Positions 45,981 through 54,963 of a stretch of 64,000 nt of DNA are shown in pieces. The notes beneath the pieces are model-generated. The model saw only the letters and a program-made list of their open reading frames with translations, had not been told where the DNA came from and searched no databases. Source of the DNA: Desulfosarcina sp. OttesenSCG-928-A07 (lineage in GTDB: Bacteria > Desulfobacterota > Desulfobacteria > Desulfobacterales > Desulfosarcinaceae); assembly GCA_030267325.1 (NCBI GenBank), contig JAJDJS010000006.1, forward strand, positions 1 to 64,000. The letters run 5' to 3'. The position numbers and the translations under genes are program-made. How positions within the stretch are numbered: the first letter of the stretch is position 1; each line of letters begins with the position of its first letter.

Positions 45981-48260
45981 ATGCCATTCTTTGATACGCT
46001 AAAAGATCAACTCTCCAGGCTCGTCGCAGATACGGCGGCGTTTCTGGATACGGCCGGAATGATTGCCGGGGAAAACGATGATGGTTTATCCGGGTGGAAA
46101 AGCACCTGCCAGGCCCTTTCCGGGCAGATGGACAACAAGCTTCGGGTTGCAGTGGTCGGCGCCATCAAATCCGGGAAAAGCACCTTGGTCAACTCTCTTT
46201 TGGGGGGCGATTTTCTGAAACGGGGCGCAGGTGTGGTAACGTCCATTGTAACGCGGGTCAGGGCCGGTGATCATCTGCGGGCAAGTCTGCGCTTTAAAGG
46301 ATGGAAGGCGATCAATGCCGAGGTCAACCAGGCTGCGGATCTCCTTCTGATGGCGCACCGTTCCGGCGGGAACAAGGCTTTTGATCTCAAAGATGCGGAA
46401 GATCGCCGGGTTCTGGCAGAGGCGCTGGAAATGCTTGCCGTGGATCAGTTGATTACAGGTGATACCCGCAGCGCCGGGACTGTGGTGCTGTCGTGTTGTC
46501 TGAATGGGTATGACCGGGTTTTTCACCATATGCAGGATGATCCCTGCACAGTTGTTTTTGAAAATGAAGCATTTTCCCGGCATCGGGATTTTGTCGGCGA
46601 TGATGCGCTGGCTGTGTATCTTGATGATGTGCTGCTGGAGATGGATCTTCCCGGGCTGGGAAGCGGCGCTGAGATTGCCGACTGCCAGGGCAGTGATTCC
46701 CCCAATCCCTTTCACATGGCCATGATTCAGGATTACTTGGCCCAGGCGCATCTCATTGTTTATGTGGTCACCAGCCGGACCGGTGTCCGCCAGGCTGATA
46801 TCCGGTTTTTATCCATGATTCGCCGCATGGGTATGATGGATATGGTCACCGTGGTGGTGAACGATGACCTGAACGAGCATGAGACCTTGGCATCCCTTAC
46901 GGACAGTTGCCGCCGGATTGAATCGGATCTGCGTATTCTTCTGACTGATCCGCGTATGTTTTCCTTTTCTGCATTGTTCCGGCTCATGGAACAAACAGAA
47001 GCAACGCTTTCTCCCCGCGATCGTGACCGGCTGGAACACTGGCAGCGAGAAACCGACATGGCGGCTTTCTGCATTGCCGAACAAAAACGATTTCAGTCTT
47101 TTCTGGCGCAAACCCTGGGCCGGGAACGCAATGCCATTTTGCTCAAAAGCCACCTGGAGCGGCTGGGTGCGGTGATTTCCGGCATCGAGAACTGGACGAG
47201 GATTTACCACGACCTGCTCACTGCGGATAAGGATGGCGGCCTTGTGGATGCTGCCCGGGAGCAACGCGGACGGCTCGACCGGTTGAAACTCACCACCCGA
47301 AACACCCTGGACGGGGCGCTCAATCAGGTCAAAGCCACCATGAAGCAGGGGGCTGACCGGTTTTTTGACGAATACGGCGATGGGGTGGTGGCCGGTCTGA
47401 TTCGCTTTATCCGGAACTATGCGGTGGATGGACCGCGCCAGGCCGAACACCTGGCAAGTGTTGGGTTTACCCAGACCTTACGCCTTGTATTTCAGGAATT
47501 CCGGAACACCGTGGACACGTATATGGCAGAAACCGTCAATCCCGAGGTGATCCGGTTCATCCGGGACCAGGAAAACGATATGGCCCTGTACCTGGATGAA
47601 GTTGCCGGTCCCCTGGGCAGTATTATTGATGAAGCCATGGCCCGGTACACGGGCGCTGTGGACGATACTTCCGCTGATACATCAGAACCTTCAGGAAGCG
47701 TGCCTGTTATCCAGATCCGGCCCGAGCTGGCACAACTTCGCAATACCGCGGGTCTTTCCCTGCCGTCTCTGTCAGCCACCCTGCGGTATTCGGTTCAGAT
47801 CAAATCCGAAGCAATGATGCGTCTGGGCGCCCACAAGGTGATCAGCCTGCTGCACCGGCTTTTCAGGCGGTCCGGCGGTGGAGCCGGGGACTACCAGGAT
47901 TCGGTGAGGGCCCTTTCCGCAGCGGTTAAACGGATGAAGCAGGAAACCTGCCAGTCTGTTTTGTTTCATCTTAAAAATTACCGGGAAAATCTCAAATTTC
48001 AGTATTTGGTAAAGCTGGCCGATGCAGCCGGAGCTGCCCTTCACCGCCAGTTGATGTCGCGATTTCAGCATCATGGCGCGGATCTTTCCCGGCTCATGCA
48101 ACAGATCGGAGATGATCGGCTCGGCAGGCAAAAAATGATCACCCAGCTCAATGAAATGAAGCTAACCGTTGATACACTGAAGACGCGGCGTGATGAAATC
48201 AGCGCCGGGCTTCGGCATACAGAAACCCTGGAAAAAACTTTTCAGGAAGACATGGACTGA
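45981..48260 (+). CDS. Dynamin-like GTPase
   Basis: A 759-residue dynamin-superfamily protein. G1 is GAIKSGKSTLVNSLLG near residue 60, the switch region GVVTSIVTRVR near 84, and G3 DLPGLGSG near residue 225. G4 is unusual: VVVNDDLNEH rather than TKxD. The remaining 450 residues are helical with long amphipathic stretches (HRLFRRSG, SAAVKRMKQETCQSV, MITQLNEMKLTVDTLKTRRD near the C-terminus), fitting a stalk and possible membrane contact, but no clear membrane helix is seen. Bacterial relatives act in membrane repair, vesicle formation or phage resistance. It is unlinked to neighbours by spacing. Confidence 0.82.
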   Translation: MPFFDTLKDQLSRLVADTAAFLDTAGMIAGENDDGLSGWKSTCQALSGQMDNKLRVAVVGAIKSGKSTLVNSLLGGDFLKRGAGVVTSIVTRVRAGDHLRASLRFKGWKAINAEVNQAADLLLMAHRSGGNKAFDLKDAEDRRVLAEALEMLAVDQLITGDTRSAGTVVLSCCLNGYDRVFHHMQDDPCTVVFENEAFSRHRDFVGDDALAVYLDDVLLEMDLPGLGSGAEIADCQGSDSPNPFHMAMIQDYLAQAHLIVYVVTSRTGVRQADIRFLSMIRRMGMMDMVTVVVNDDLNEHETLASLTDSCRRIESDLRILLTDPRMFSFSALFRLMEQTEATLSPRDRDRLEHWQRETDMAAFCIAEQKRFQSFLAQTLGRERNAILLKSHLERLGAVISGIENWTRIYHDLLTADKDGGLVDAAREQRGRLDRLKLTTRNTLDGALNQVKATMKQGADRFFDEYGDGVVAGLIRFIRNYAVDGPRQAEHLASVGFTQTLRLVFQEFRNTVDTYMAETVNPEVIRFIRDQENDMALYLDEVAGPLGSIIDEAMARYTGAVDDTSADTSEPSGSVPVIQIRPELAQLRNTAGLSLPSLSATLRYSVQIKSEAMMRLGAHKVISLLHRLFRRSGGGAGDYQDSVRALSAAVKRMKQETCQSVLFHLKNYRENLKFQYLVKLADAAGAALHRQLMSRFQHHGADLSRLMQQIGDDRLGRQKMITQLNEMKLTVDTLKTRRDEISAGLRHTETLEKTFQEDMD

Positions 48261-48609
48261 ATAGTCGATCTTGAAAAACCTTATTCTCCAAAATAAGCGA
48301 AACGTCTCGTTTTAGGGTCTGTCAAACGGCCGCCAAAGCGGAAATTCAAAAAAAGGACAAAAAGCTGCTCCAATACCCGGAGCAGCTTGAAAAAAATCAT
48401 GCCGGCATCACTCAGAATTGTTTGGGTTTCATAGGCGTAAAATTCGCAAGAAAGTTCTTGGGGAAATGGTGATTTTTTGCAAATTTATATGCCCAAAGAT
48501 GGTATCTTTTTCAATAATTTCAATTAGAAGATGCTTTTTAGGGGCGACTTGTTAGCGAGGCAGTCGGTGTATACGACGGTTATTAGAGCATTTTAAAATG
48601 GAAAATGCT
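48261..48609. other. Intergenic region with two hairpins
   Basis: 349 bases between the convergent GTPase and PagL-like genes. Contains the terminator at 48362-48388 and the hairpin at 48585-48611; otherwise AT-rich with no gene seen. Confidence 0.5.
48362..48388. terminator. Bidirectional terminator between GTPase and PagL-like genes
   Basis: Perfect 10-base stem AAGCTGCTCC / GGAGCAGCTT with a 7-base loop; on the minus transcript it is followed by UUUUUG, and A-rich sequence flanks it on the other side. It likely ends the minus-strand efflux operon and perhaps the GTPase mRNA. Confidence 0.75.
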
Positions 48610-48611
48610 CT
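48585..48611 (-). terminator. Hairpin overlapping the PagL-like gene end
   Basis: AGAGCATTTT (48585-48594) and AAAATGCTCT (48602-48611) form a 10-base stem around a 7-base loop right at the stop codon on the minus strand. It may be a weak terminator or an mRNA-protecting hairpin. Confidence 0.5.
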
Positions 48612-49152
48612 AGAAAGCAAGCCCATACGACAGCCCGATGGTGTTATAGCCATCATTGTTACCCGCCATACTGGCATTTGAATAATGCGTGACATCGCAT
48701 TTGAGTGTATGCTTGAGCTCTTTTCCGAAACTGATCCCCAAACTGCCTCTGCTGCGAAATTGTTCCCGGCATCCCAAGTTGAGGTCATTGAACTCTTCGC
48801 TTGATAGAACGGTCATGCCGAATGTTCCCATGATGAACGAACGCCAGTTTTCACCTCCGGCAAACTGAAGCATCAAACCAATGTTGACGTTGCCGCCCCA
48901 GATGGATTTGTCCGACCTTTCCCAGAGTGAGATTCCGCCTGTGGCCAATGGTTTCAGGGTTATTGTTTCGCTTTCGTACCAGGGGTCGAATGTGTATTGA
49001 ATATAGAAATCATATGCCTGCGAACTTTCTTCACCGTGGGCGACAGCTCCTGCCAGAGAAAATTCTCCGGCAACCGCGTTTGCGGGACAGCAAAGACAAG
49101 CCAGAACGAGGCCGTATCGTAGCAATGTTATATGAAATCTGGGCTTTTTCAT
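48610..49152 (-). CDS. PagL-like lipid A 3-O-deacylase
   Basis: An outer-membrane beta-barrel hydrolase candidate, 180 residues, with a signal peptide (1-29, ending AVAG). The C-terminus carries the PagL signature THYSNASMAGNNDGYN: catalytic His156 and Ser158, followed by NxGYxTIGLSYGLAF and a terminal Phe typical of barrel proteins. In PagL a Glu completes the triad about 12 residues after the Ser; here that position reads Asn, so activity may differ. GGGGAG precedes the ATG. It is the last gene of the efflux operon, 33 bases after the DAC-like gene. Confidence 0.72.
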   Translation of the reverse strand: MKKPRFHITLLRYGLVLACLCCPANAVAGEFSLAGAVAHGEESSQAYDFYIQYTFDPWYESETITLKPLATGGISLWERSDKSIWGGNVNIGLMLQFAGGENWRSFIMGTFGMTVLSSEEFNDLNLGCREQFRSRGSLGISFGKELKHTLKCDVTHYSNASMAGNNDGYNTIGLSYGLAF

Positions 49153-49185
49153 TCGTTTTCTCCCCGGCGTTGCATATCTTCGGCA

Positions 49186-50409
49186 TCAGTAAATGGCCAG
49201 ATGCAAGTTAAATTTATGGCTATCATTGAGCAGCTCCATATAGCCGCGACCAGGAAAAAAACCGTTTGAAGCGTTGCCGACGGCTTCCGCTTTAAAAATC
49301 TTGTCTCCCAACGGATCCAGACCCAGAATATTGCCTTCTCCATCAAGAAACAGTGTCCCGCCCATTGAGCAGAGCTCGCCTCTTATGGCTCTGGGAATTT
49401 CGTAAAATTTGCGGGTATTCACCAGAACAGACAGTAGCTTGGCATGCGTGGAGGCTGTTCGGGATGTATGCCGCCAGCCTGCTTTTTGTAATTTCGCTGC
49501 CAGATTTTCTCCGTGAGAAAAGAGGACAAGAGCAATACGCGAGGATGTTTTTCCTGCGGCCAGATCCAGAGCCGTGAGGTACAGGGCTTTAAGCGTTTCA
49601 GGCGCAACGCCTTCTATCCCTTCCGTACAGAAGCCGGTATTGATCAATGTGTGCGGCAAGGTCAGCCAGTATGCGTCTTGTTTGAAAAAAAGAAGACGGC
49701 CACGGCTGAAGAGCAGTATTGTTCCGTCTTCAGTCAATCTGACGGCGAGTTTTCGCCGTGAATTGGCCCACACCGCCAGATTGGCATGTACATCCGGAGA
49801 CAGTATTTCCTGTCTCCCGGTGCTGTCTCTGGTGGGAGGGAGTTTTTCCAGGCCGTGAACGGCCCCGTTGGCATCAATGATCAACAGGGTATCCGGACTT
49901 GACCCCAGGCTTTTGACAATGTCCTGCTTCGCAATGTCAAAGAAATTGCTCTGGACGTTTTTGTTGCACGCCATTTTGATGCCGGTCGTATGTGACCGGC
50001 CGCTGTTGGGCTGCTTGCGCCATGCTTCATAAAGAGAAATGATTCCCAGCGCCGTCTCCGGGCAATCCGGCGCGGCGTATGCCGATACTGCTTTGGCTAT
50101 GGACGTTGCCATGCTTTCATCAATCGACCCGGCGCCGGCACATACGTTGTCAAATGTGCCCCGTATAACGCAATCCAGGAAAACGCGCTCATCTTCTGTA
50201 AAGGGAATTCTTCTTTCAAAAACAAAGTATCGGTTCAATTCAGGTGGAGTATAGACCCGCAACTGGTGTTGGGTGTTGTAACAAACAAAAAGGTCATGGC
50301 GGATGCCGCCCTGAAACGGGCCTGACAATACCGCTCCCGGCAATAATGCCCTGATGCGTTTTGCGAGAGACTCCTTGAAATCCGATATAGTTATTGTTCT
50401 CTTACGCAT
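49186..50409 (-). CDS. DAC/DisA-like sensor-type protein
   Basis: A 407-residue protein I cannot name with certainty. Its middle (LAVRLTEDGTILLFSRGRLLF, near 245) and end (RTASTHAKLLSVLVNTRKF, then IRGELCSMGGTLFLDGEGN near residue 350) resemble the diadenylate-cyclase (DisA_N) fold as found in DACNV-type predicted sensors. The cyclase motifs are absent: the DGA triad reads MGG and there is no RHR, so it is probably a nucleotide sensor rather than a cyclase. There is no signal peptide. The ATG overlaps the RND pump stop by 8 bases with GAGAGGA upstream, so it is translationally coupled to the pump. Confidence 0.5.
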   Translation of the reverse strand: MRKRTITISDFKESLAKRIRALLPGAVLSGPFQGGIRHDLFVCYNTQHQLRVYTPPELNRYFVFERRIPFTEDERVFLDCVIRGTFDNVCAGAGSIDESMATSIAKAVSAYAAPDCPETALGIISLYEAWRKQPNSGRSHTTGIKMACNKNVQSNFFDIAKQDIVKSLGSSPDTLLIIDANGAVHGLEKLPPTRDSTGRQEILSPDVHANLAVWANSRRKLAVRLTEDGTILLFSRGRLLFFKQDAYWLTLPHTLINTGFCTEGIEGVAPETLKALYLTALDLAAGKTSSRIALVLFSHGENLAAKLQKAGWRHTSRTASTHAKLLSVLVNTRKFYEIPRAIRGELCSMGGTLFLDGEGNILGLDPLGDKIFKAEAVGNASNGFFPGRGYMELLNDSHKFNLHLAIY

Positions 50410-53400
50410 GGATTTCCTCTCTTTCTTCAGGCTGGGGCAGTGCTTCAGGAGCCGATCCGTCCTTCTTCTTGCGGGAGAAGAACTTTGTCACGACCACATA
50501 GAACAGGGGCGTATAGAAAAGCCCCATCACCGTTGCTACGGACACGCCGAAGACCACCGTGGTCCCAAGGGCGTTCTGACCGCCCGCGCCCGCGCCGGAG
50601 CTGATCATCAGCGGCACAACGCCGAGGATGAAGCACAAGGAGGTCATGATGATGGGACGAAGCCGCAGCCGCGCAGCCTGGGACGTGGCATTGAGGAGAT
50701 CCATGCCCTGGGCATACAGGGACTTGGCGAATTCCACGATCAGGATGGCGTTCTTGGCCGCAAGGCCGATAACCGTAAGGATGCCGATCTGGAAATAGAT
50801 GTCGTTGCTCATGTCGCGCAGGAACACCCCGGCCAGCGCCCCGAGCACGCCGAAGGGCACGATCAGCAATACGGAAAGAGGCACAGTCCAACTTTCATAG
50901 AGCGCGGCCAGGCAGAGGAAGACAACGACAATGGACACGGCATACAGGATGGGTGCCTGCCCGCCGGAAAGGCGTTCCTGAAAGGACATGCCCGTCCAGG
51001 CGTACCCGAAGCCGCCGGGCAGTTCGGAGGCTATTTCTTCCATCGCGGCCATGGCTTGCCCGGAACTGTAGCCCGGTGCCGGTTCGCCGAGAATCTCGAT
51101 GGAAGGAACGCCGCCGTACCGCTCCAGCCTGGGAGAGCCATAGGAGGAGTGCATAGAGGTGAAGGAGGAGAACGGCACCATGTCGCCCTTGGCGTTGCGC
51201 ACGTAATACTTGTTCAGATCTTCGGCCTGCATGCGGTATTCCTTTTCCGCCTGCAGGAACACGCGCTTGGTGCGGCCCTTGTCTGTGAAGTCGTTGACGT
51301 AATGGCTGCCCCAGTATGCGGCGATGGCGGAGGTGATTTCCCCCTTGCGCAAGCTCTGCGCTCCCGCCTTGGCCATATCGATTTGCAACTGGTATTCTTC
51401 AACGTCGTCAAACCCGTTATGGCGCACCGTGGTCAGGGCCGGGTGCTTGCGTGCTTTTTCCAGCACGGTGTCCCGCGCTTCCATCAGAGCCTCGTGTCCC
51501 ATGCTCGCCTGGTCCACCAATTCGAAGTCAAAGCCGGTCGCGCTGCCGAGTTCCATGACCGGCGGCGGGATGAAGACAAAAATGTTGGCGTCGGGAATTT
51601 GTGAAAGAGCCTGCTGCGCCCGCCTGGTAACGGCTGAAGCGTGAAGATGTTCGCCCTTGCGATCGCTCCAGTCCTTAAGCATGACAAGGCCGAGGCCCGT
51701 GTTTTCCCCGAAACCGCTGAAGCTGAATCCGGATGCGGACATAACCGTTCTGACCGCATCGCTTTCTTCTTCCATGAAATACCTGTCCACCTTTGCCAGA
51801 ACTTCCGAGGTGCGCTCCATGGAAGATCCGGCAGGCATTTGCACGAGAACGGCCATCAAGCCCTGGTCTTCGTCGGGCAAAAAGCCGGTAGGCAGGCGGA
51901 AGAACAGCACGCCGACCAATGCCAGACAGACGCCGAACACGGCGAAATAACGCCGGGGCCGGGTAAGTGTGCGCTTGACCTTGCGCTGGTAGCGTACGGT
52001 TACGTATTCAAACCAGCGGTTGAACTTGCCGAAAAAACCTTGCGTCGCGTGATGGATTCTGTCCGGCAGAATAGTCGCGCACATGGCCGGGGTGAGCACC
52101 AGGGCGATGAATACGGACAAGGTCATGGCCGTGACGATGGTGATGGAGAACTGGCGGAAAATGATACCGTTGGAACCGCTCATGAAGGCCATAGGCACGA
52201 ACACCGCGCAGATGACCATGGCCACGCCGACAAGAGCGCCAGTGACCTGATCCATGGACTTTTTGGCCGCCTCCTTGGGGCTGAGCTTTTCCTCGACCAT
52301 CAGGCGTTCCACGTTTTCCACCACCACGATGGCGTCGTCCACGAGAAGGCCAATGGCCAGAACCATGCCGAACATGGTCAGAGTGTTGATGGTGAAGCCC
52401 GCGAAATTCATGACCGCAAAGGTGCCGAGCAGCACCACCGGGATAGCGACGGTCGGGATGATTGTAGCCCGGAAGCTTTGCAGGAAAAGAAACATGACCA
52501 GGAAAACCAGCACAATGGCTTCCACAAGGGTATGGAACACGGCTTCAATGGACTTTTCCACCACCGGGGCCGTATCGTAGGAGTAGTCGTACTTCAGTCC
52601 GGGCGGGAAAAACCTGGACAGCTTTTCCATTTCCGCCTTGATATGCTTGGTGGCCTCCAGCGCATTCTCGCCTGGGGACAACTTGATGGCGAACCCGGCC
52701 GAGGGCTGGCCGTTAAAACGGCTGGACACAAGGTAACGTTCGTTATGCAGTTCCACTCTGGCCACATCCTTGAGCCGCAAGGTGGAGCCGTCTTCATTGA
52801 TGCGCAGGAAAATATTTTCGAATTCCTCCACGGTTTGCAGTCGCGAGGCCGTTTTCAGGGTAATGTTGATTTCCTGTCCGCGAATGGCGGGGGAAGCGCC
52901 CACCTTGCCGCTGGGAACCTGGTCGTTTTGTTCCTGAATGGCGAGGGCAATGTCGGACGGGTTGAGCTTGTATTGCTCGAACTTGGCCGGGTCGCACCAA
53001 ACACGCATGGCGTACTGGGAACCGAGAAGCGTGGTTTCGCCAACGCCGGGCAATCTGCTTAAGGGGTCTTGGATATAGGTCGCGAGATAGTCGCCGATAT
53101 CCGTTTCCTCCATGCTTCCGTCCTCGGAATACAGGGACAGGACCATAAGAAAGTTTTTGGTGGACTTGATGACCTCAAGCCCCTGCCGCTGCACGACTTC
53201 AGGAAGCCGGGGCATGGCGAGCTGAAGCTTGTTCTGCACCTGCACCTGGGCGATGTCGATGTCCGTACCCACTTCAAAAGCGAAGTTGATCAGGATGGCG
53301 CCCGATGAGTCGCTGCTGGAATACATGTAAATCAGGTTGTCGATCCCTTTCATCTGCTGCTCGATAACCTGGGTGACGGTATTTTCAATCGTCTCCGCCG

Positions 53401-53557
53401 AGGCTCCTGGGTATGTTCCGACTATGAGAACCTCCGGAGCGGCGATATTGGGGTATTGAGCAACGGGCATTGTGGCCAGGGAGAATGCGCCTGCCATCAT
53501 GATCAGGATGGCGATCACCCAGGCGAAGATGGGTCTGTCGATGAAAAAGCGTGCCAT
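50402..53557 (-). CDS. RND multidrug efflux permease (AcrB/MexB-like, HAE1)
   Basis: Proton-driven inner-membrane pump, 1051 residues. It begins MARFFIDRPIFAWVIAILIM, has the large periplasmic loops after helices 1 and 7, the proton-relay block GLLVDDAIVVVENVERL near residue 405 (both Asp), and a second-half IVSVVFLCLAALYESW-type helix. The PIEILGEPAPGYSSGQAMAAM text marks the docking region. It is 5 bases downstream of the adaptor gene and overlaps the DAC-like gene by 8 bases. No TolC-type outer-membrane factor is present in the window, so it must use one encoded elsewhere. Confidence 0.95.
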   Translation of the reverse strand: MARFFIDRPIFAWVIAILIMMAGAFSLATMPVAQYPNIAAPEVLIVGTYPGASAETIENTVTQVIEQQMKGIDNLIYMYSSSDSSGAILINFAFEVGTDIDIAQVQVQNKLQLAMPRLPEVVQRQGLEVIKSTKNFLMVLSLYSEDGSMEETDIGDYLATYIQDPLSRLPGVGETTLLGSQYAMRVWCDPAKFEQYKLNPSDIALAIQEQNDQVPSGKVGASPAIRGQEINITLKTASRLQTVEEFENIFLRINEDGSTLRLKDVARVELHNERYLVSSRFNGQPSAGFAIKLSPGENALEATKHIKAEMEKLSRFFPPGLKYDYSYDTAPVVEKSIEAVFHTLVEAIVLVFLVMFLFLQSFRATIIPTVAIPVVLLGTFAVMNFAGFTINTLTMFGMVLAIGLLVDDAIVVVENVERLMVEEKLSPKEAAKKSMDQVTGALVGVAMVICAVFVPMAFMSGSNGIIFRQFSITIVTAMTLSVFIALVLTPAMCATILPDRIHHATQGFFGKFNRWFEYVTVRYQRKVKRTLTRPRRYFAVFGVCLALVGVLFFRLPTGFLPDEDQGLMAVLVQMPAGSSMERTSEVLAKVDRYFMEEESDAVRTVMSASGFSFSGFGENTGLGLVMLKDWSDRKGEHLHASAVTRRAQQALSQIPDANIFVFIPPPVMELGSATGFDFELVDQASMGHEALMEARDTVLEKARKHPALTTVRHNGFDDVEEYQLQIDMAKAGAQSLRKGEITSAIAAYWGSHYVNDFTDKGRTKRVFLQAEKEYRMQAEDLNKYYVRNAKGDMVPFSSFTSMHSSYGSPRLERYGGVPSIEILGEPAPGYSSGQAMAAMEEIASELPGGFGYAWTGMSFQERLSGGQAPILYAVSIVVVFLCLAALYESWTVPLSVLLIVPFGVLGALAGVFLRDMSNDIYFQIGILTVIGLAAKNAILIVEFAKSLYAQGMDLLNATSQAARLRLRPIIMTSLCFILGVVPLMISSGAGAGGQNALGTTVVFGVSVATVMGLFYTPLFYVVVTKFFSRKKKDGSAPEALPQPEEREEIHA

Positions 53558-53562
53558 AACCG

Positions 53563-54855
53563 TTACCTCGCCTGTTCATTATTGTCGTCGTCGCTTGAGG
53601 AAGCGCCTTCGATGCCGGTTACGAGCTGGCCGGGACGCACCTTCTGCAGCCCCTGGATCAGAACCTTGTCGCCCGGCTCAAGCCCGGCGGAAAGCAGCCA
53701 CATATTGTTGTAGTGGCGATCAATCTGCACATGGCGCATGGCGACATAGAAACTGTCATTCGCGAGATTGCTTGTTGTCTCGGCGTTTCTTGGCGTTTCC
53801 CTGGTCAGTACATACACATAGGAGCGCCCGCGCGTGTCGCGCATCACGGCCTTTTGCGGCACAAGAATGCCGTCTTCGCGCGTTCCTTCCTCCATCACGG
53901 CACGCACATACATGCCGGGCAGCAGAATCTTGTCCGGGTTGTCGAACAAGGCCCTGATGGCGACTACGCCGGTGCTTTGCTCAATGGTGACTTCCGAGAA
54001 AAGCAAATCGCCTTCTATTTCCTGCGGACTCTGATCCCTCGCGGAAACATCGGGCAGACGTGCATATATGGCGCCGTTTTCAAGGCGAAGCTTGGCCCGG
54101 GCCGAACCTGGGTTTCCGGTCTTGAGATCGCCCTTGGCAAGAGCAAGGCGCAGCTTGAGGAGTTCACTGCTGGAATGGGTAACATCCACATAGACCTTGT
54201 CGAGTTGTTGGATGGTGGCTAGCGGGTCGGCCTGATGCTGAGTGGCCAGAGCGCCGGGCGTGACCTGGGAGCGGCTGATCCGTCCGGGAACCGGCGCGGT
54301 AATCTTTGTGTAACCAAGGTTAATGCTGGCGGTTTCCACAGCTTGGCGCGCGGCTTCAATATCCGCACGGGCCTGACCGTACGCGGCCACGGCGTCGTCC
54401 CGCTCCTGTTTGCTGACCGCGTTGGTCTTCACAAGCTTGTTGTAGCGATCCGCAAGCAGCCGAGCGGCCTGTTCGTTGGCTTCCGCCCTGGCCAATGCCG
54501 CTTTGGCGTTGCCCAGAGCCGCTTCATAAATGGCCGGATCAATCTGGTACAATACCTGGCCGGCGGTTACGTCCGAACCTTCGGTAAACAGACGCTCTGT
54601 GATGATCCCGCTCACTTGCGGTCGAACCTCGGAAACCATGAAGGCGGAGACCCTGCCCGGCAGTTCGGTCGTAAGAGTCACCTTCATGGGCTGTATGGTT
54701 TCATAGTGATACGCGGGAGGAGCGGCCCTCTCCGCCGCCAGGGCGTCGGAATTCGTGCTCTTGTCCAGAACGATAGATCCGGCCCAGAAGGCGCTCAGGG
54801 CGACTATCGCCATTACGACCAATATGCCCGGCTTCTTTATCCATTGCTTTTTCAT
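53563..54855 (-). CDS. RND periplasmic adaptor (AcrA/MexA-like)
   Basis: Membrane-fusion subunit of the pump, 430 residues. A signal anchor (GILVVMAIVALSAFWAGS) precedes the hairpin and lipoyl blocks TTELPGRVSAFMVSEVRPQ, LYQIDPAIYEAALGNAKA and LDKVYVDVTHSS; a beta-barrel block ESTGVVAIRALF-type text and VRPGQLVTGIEG end it. A GTG at 54861 is possible, but AGAGGTGA spaces better to the ATG at 54855. First gene of the minus-strand operon, divergent from a LysR gene. Confidence 0.93.
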   Translation of the reverse strand: MKKQWIKKPGILVVMAIVALSAFWAGSIVLDKSTNSDALAAERAAPPAYHYETIQPMKVTLTTELPGRVSAFMVSEVRPQVSGIITERLFTEGSDVTAGQVLYQIDPAIYEAALGNAKAALARAEANEQAARLLADRYNKLVKTNAVSKQERDDAVAAYGQARADIEAARQAVETASINLGYTKITAPVPGRISRSQVTPGALATQHQADPLATIQQLDKVYVDVTHSSSELLKLRLALAKGDLKTGNPGSARAKLRLENGAIYARLPDVSARDQSPQEIEGDLLFSEVTIEQSTGVVAIRALFDNPDKILLPGMYVRAVMEEGTREDGILVPQKAVMRDTRGRSYVYVLTRETPRNAETTSNLANDSFYVAMRHVQIDRHYNNMWLLSAGLEPGDKVLIQGLQKVRPGQLVTGIEGASSSDDDNNEQAR

Positions 54856-54885
54856 GTCCACTCACCTCTTTTTGCTATGCCATCT

Positions 54886-54909
54886 CGCATTGGCGCGATT
54901 GCTGATGCG
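54886..54909. promoter_or_regulatory. Possible LysR operator
   Basis: An inverted pair CGCAT-N14-ATGCG stands in the 108-base gap between the divergent adaptor and lysR genes. LysR proteins often bind such imperfect repeats, but the match to T-N11-A is loose. Confidence 0.35.
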
Positions 54910-54963
54910 TATGGACAAGAACTACACTTTTGATTATTGGGGGTACATGACACGGAGGAAAGC

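Noticed and set aside
51641..53062. Plus-strand open frame of 473 codons
   Set aside because: Antisense to the RND pump gene, full of His and Gly as expected for a shadow.
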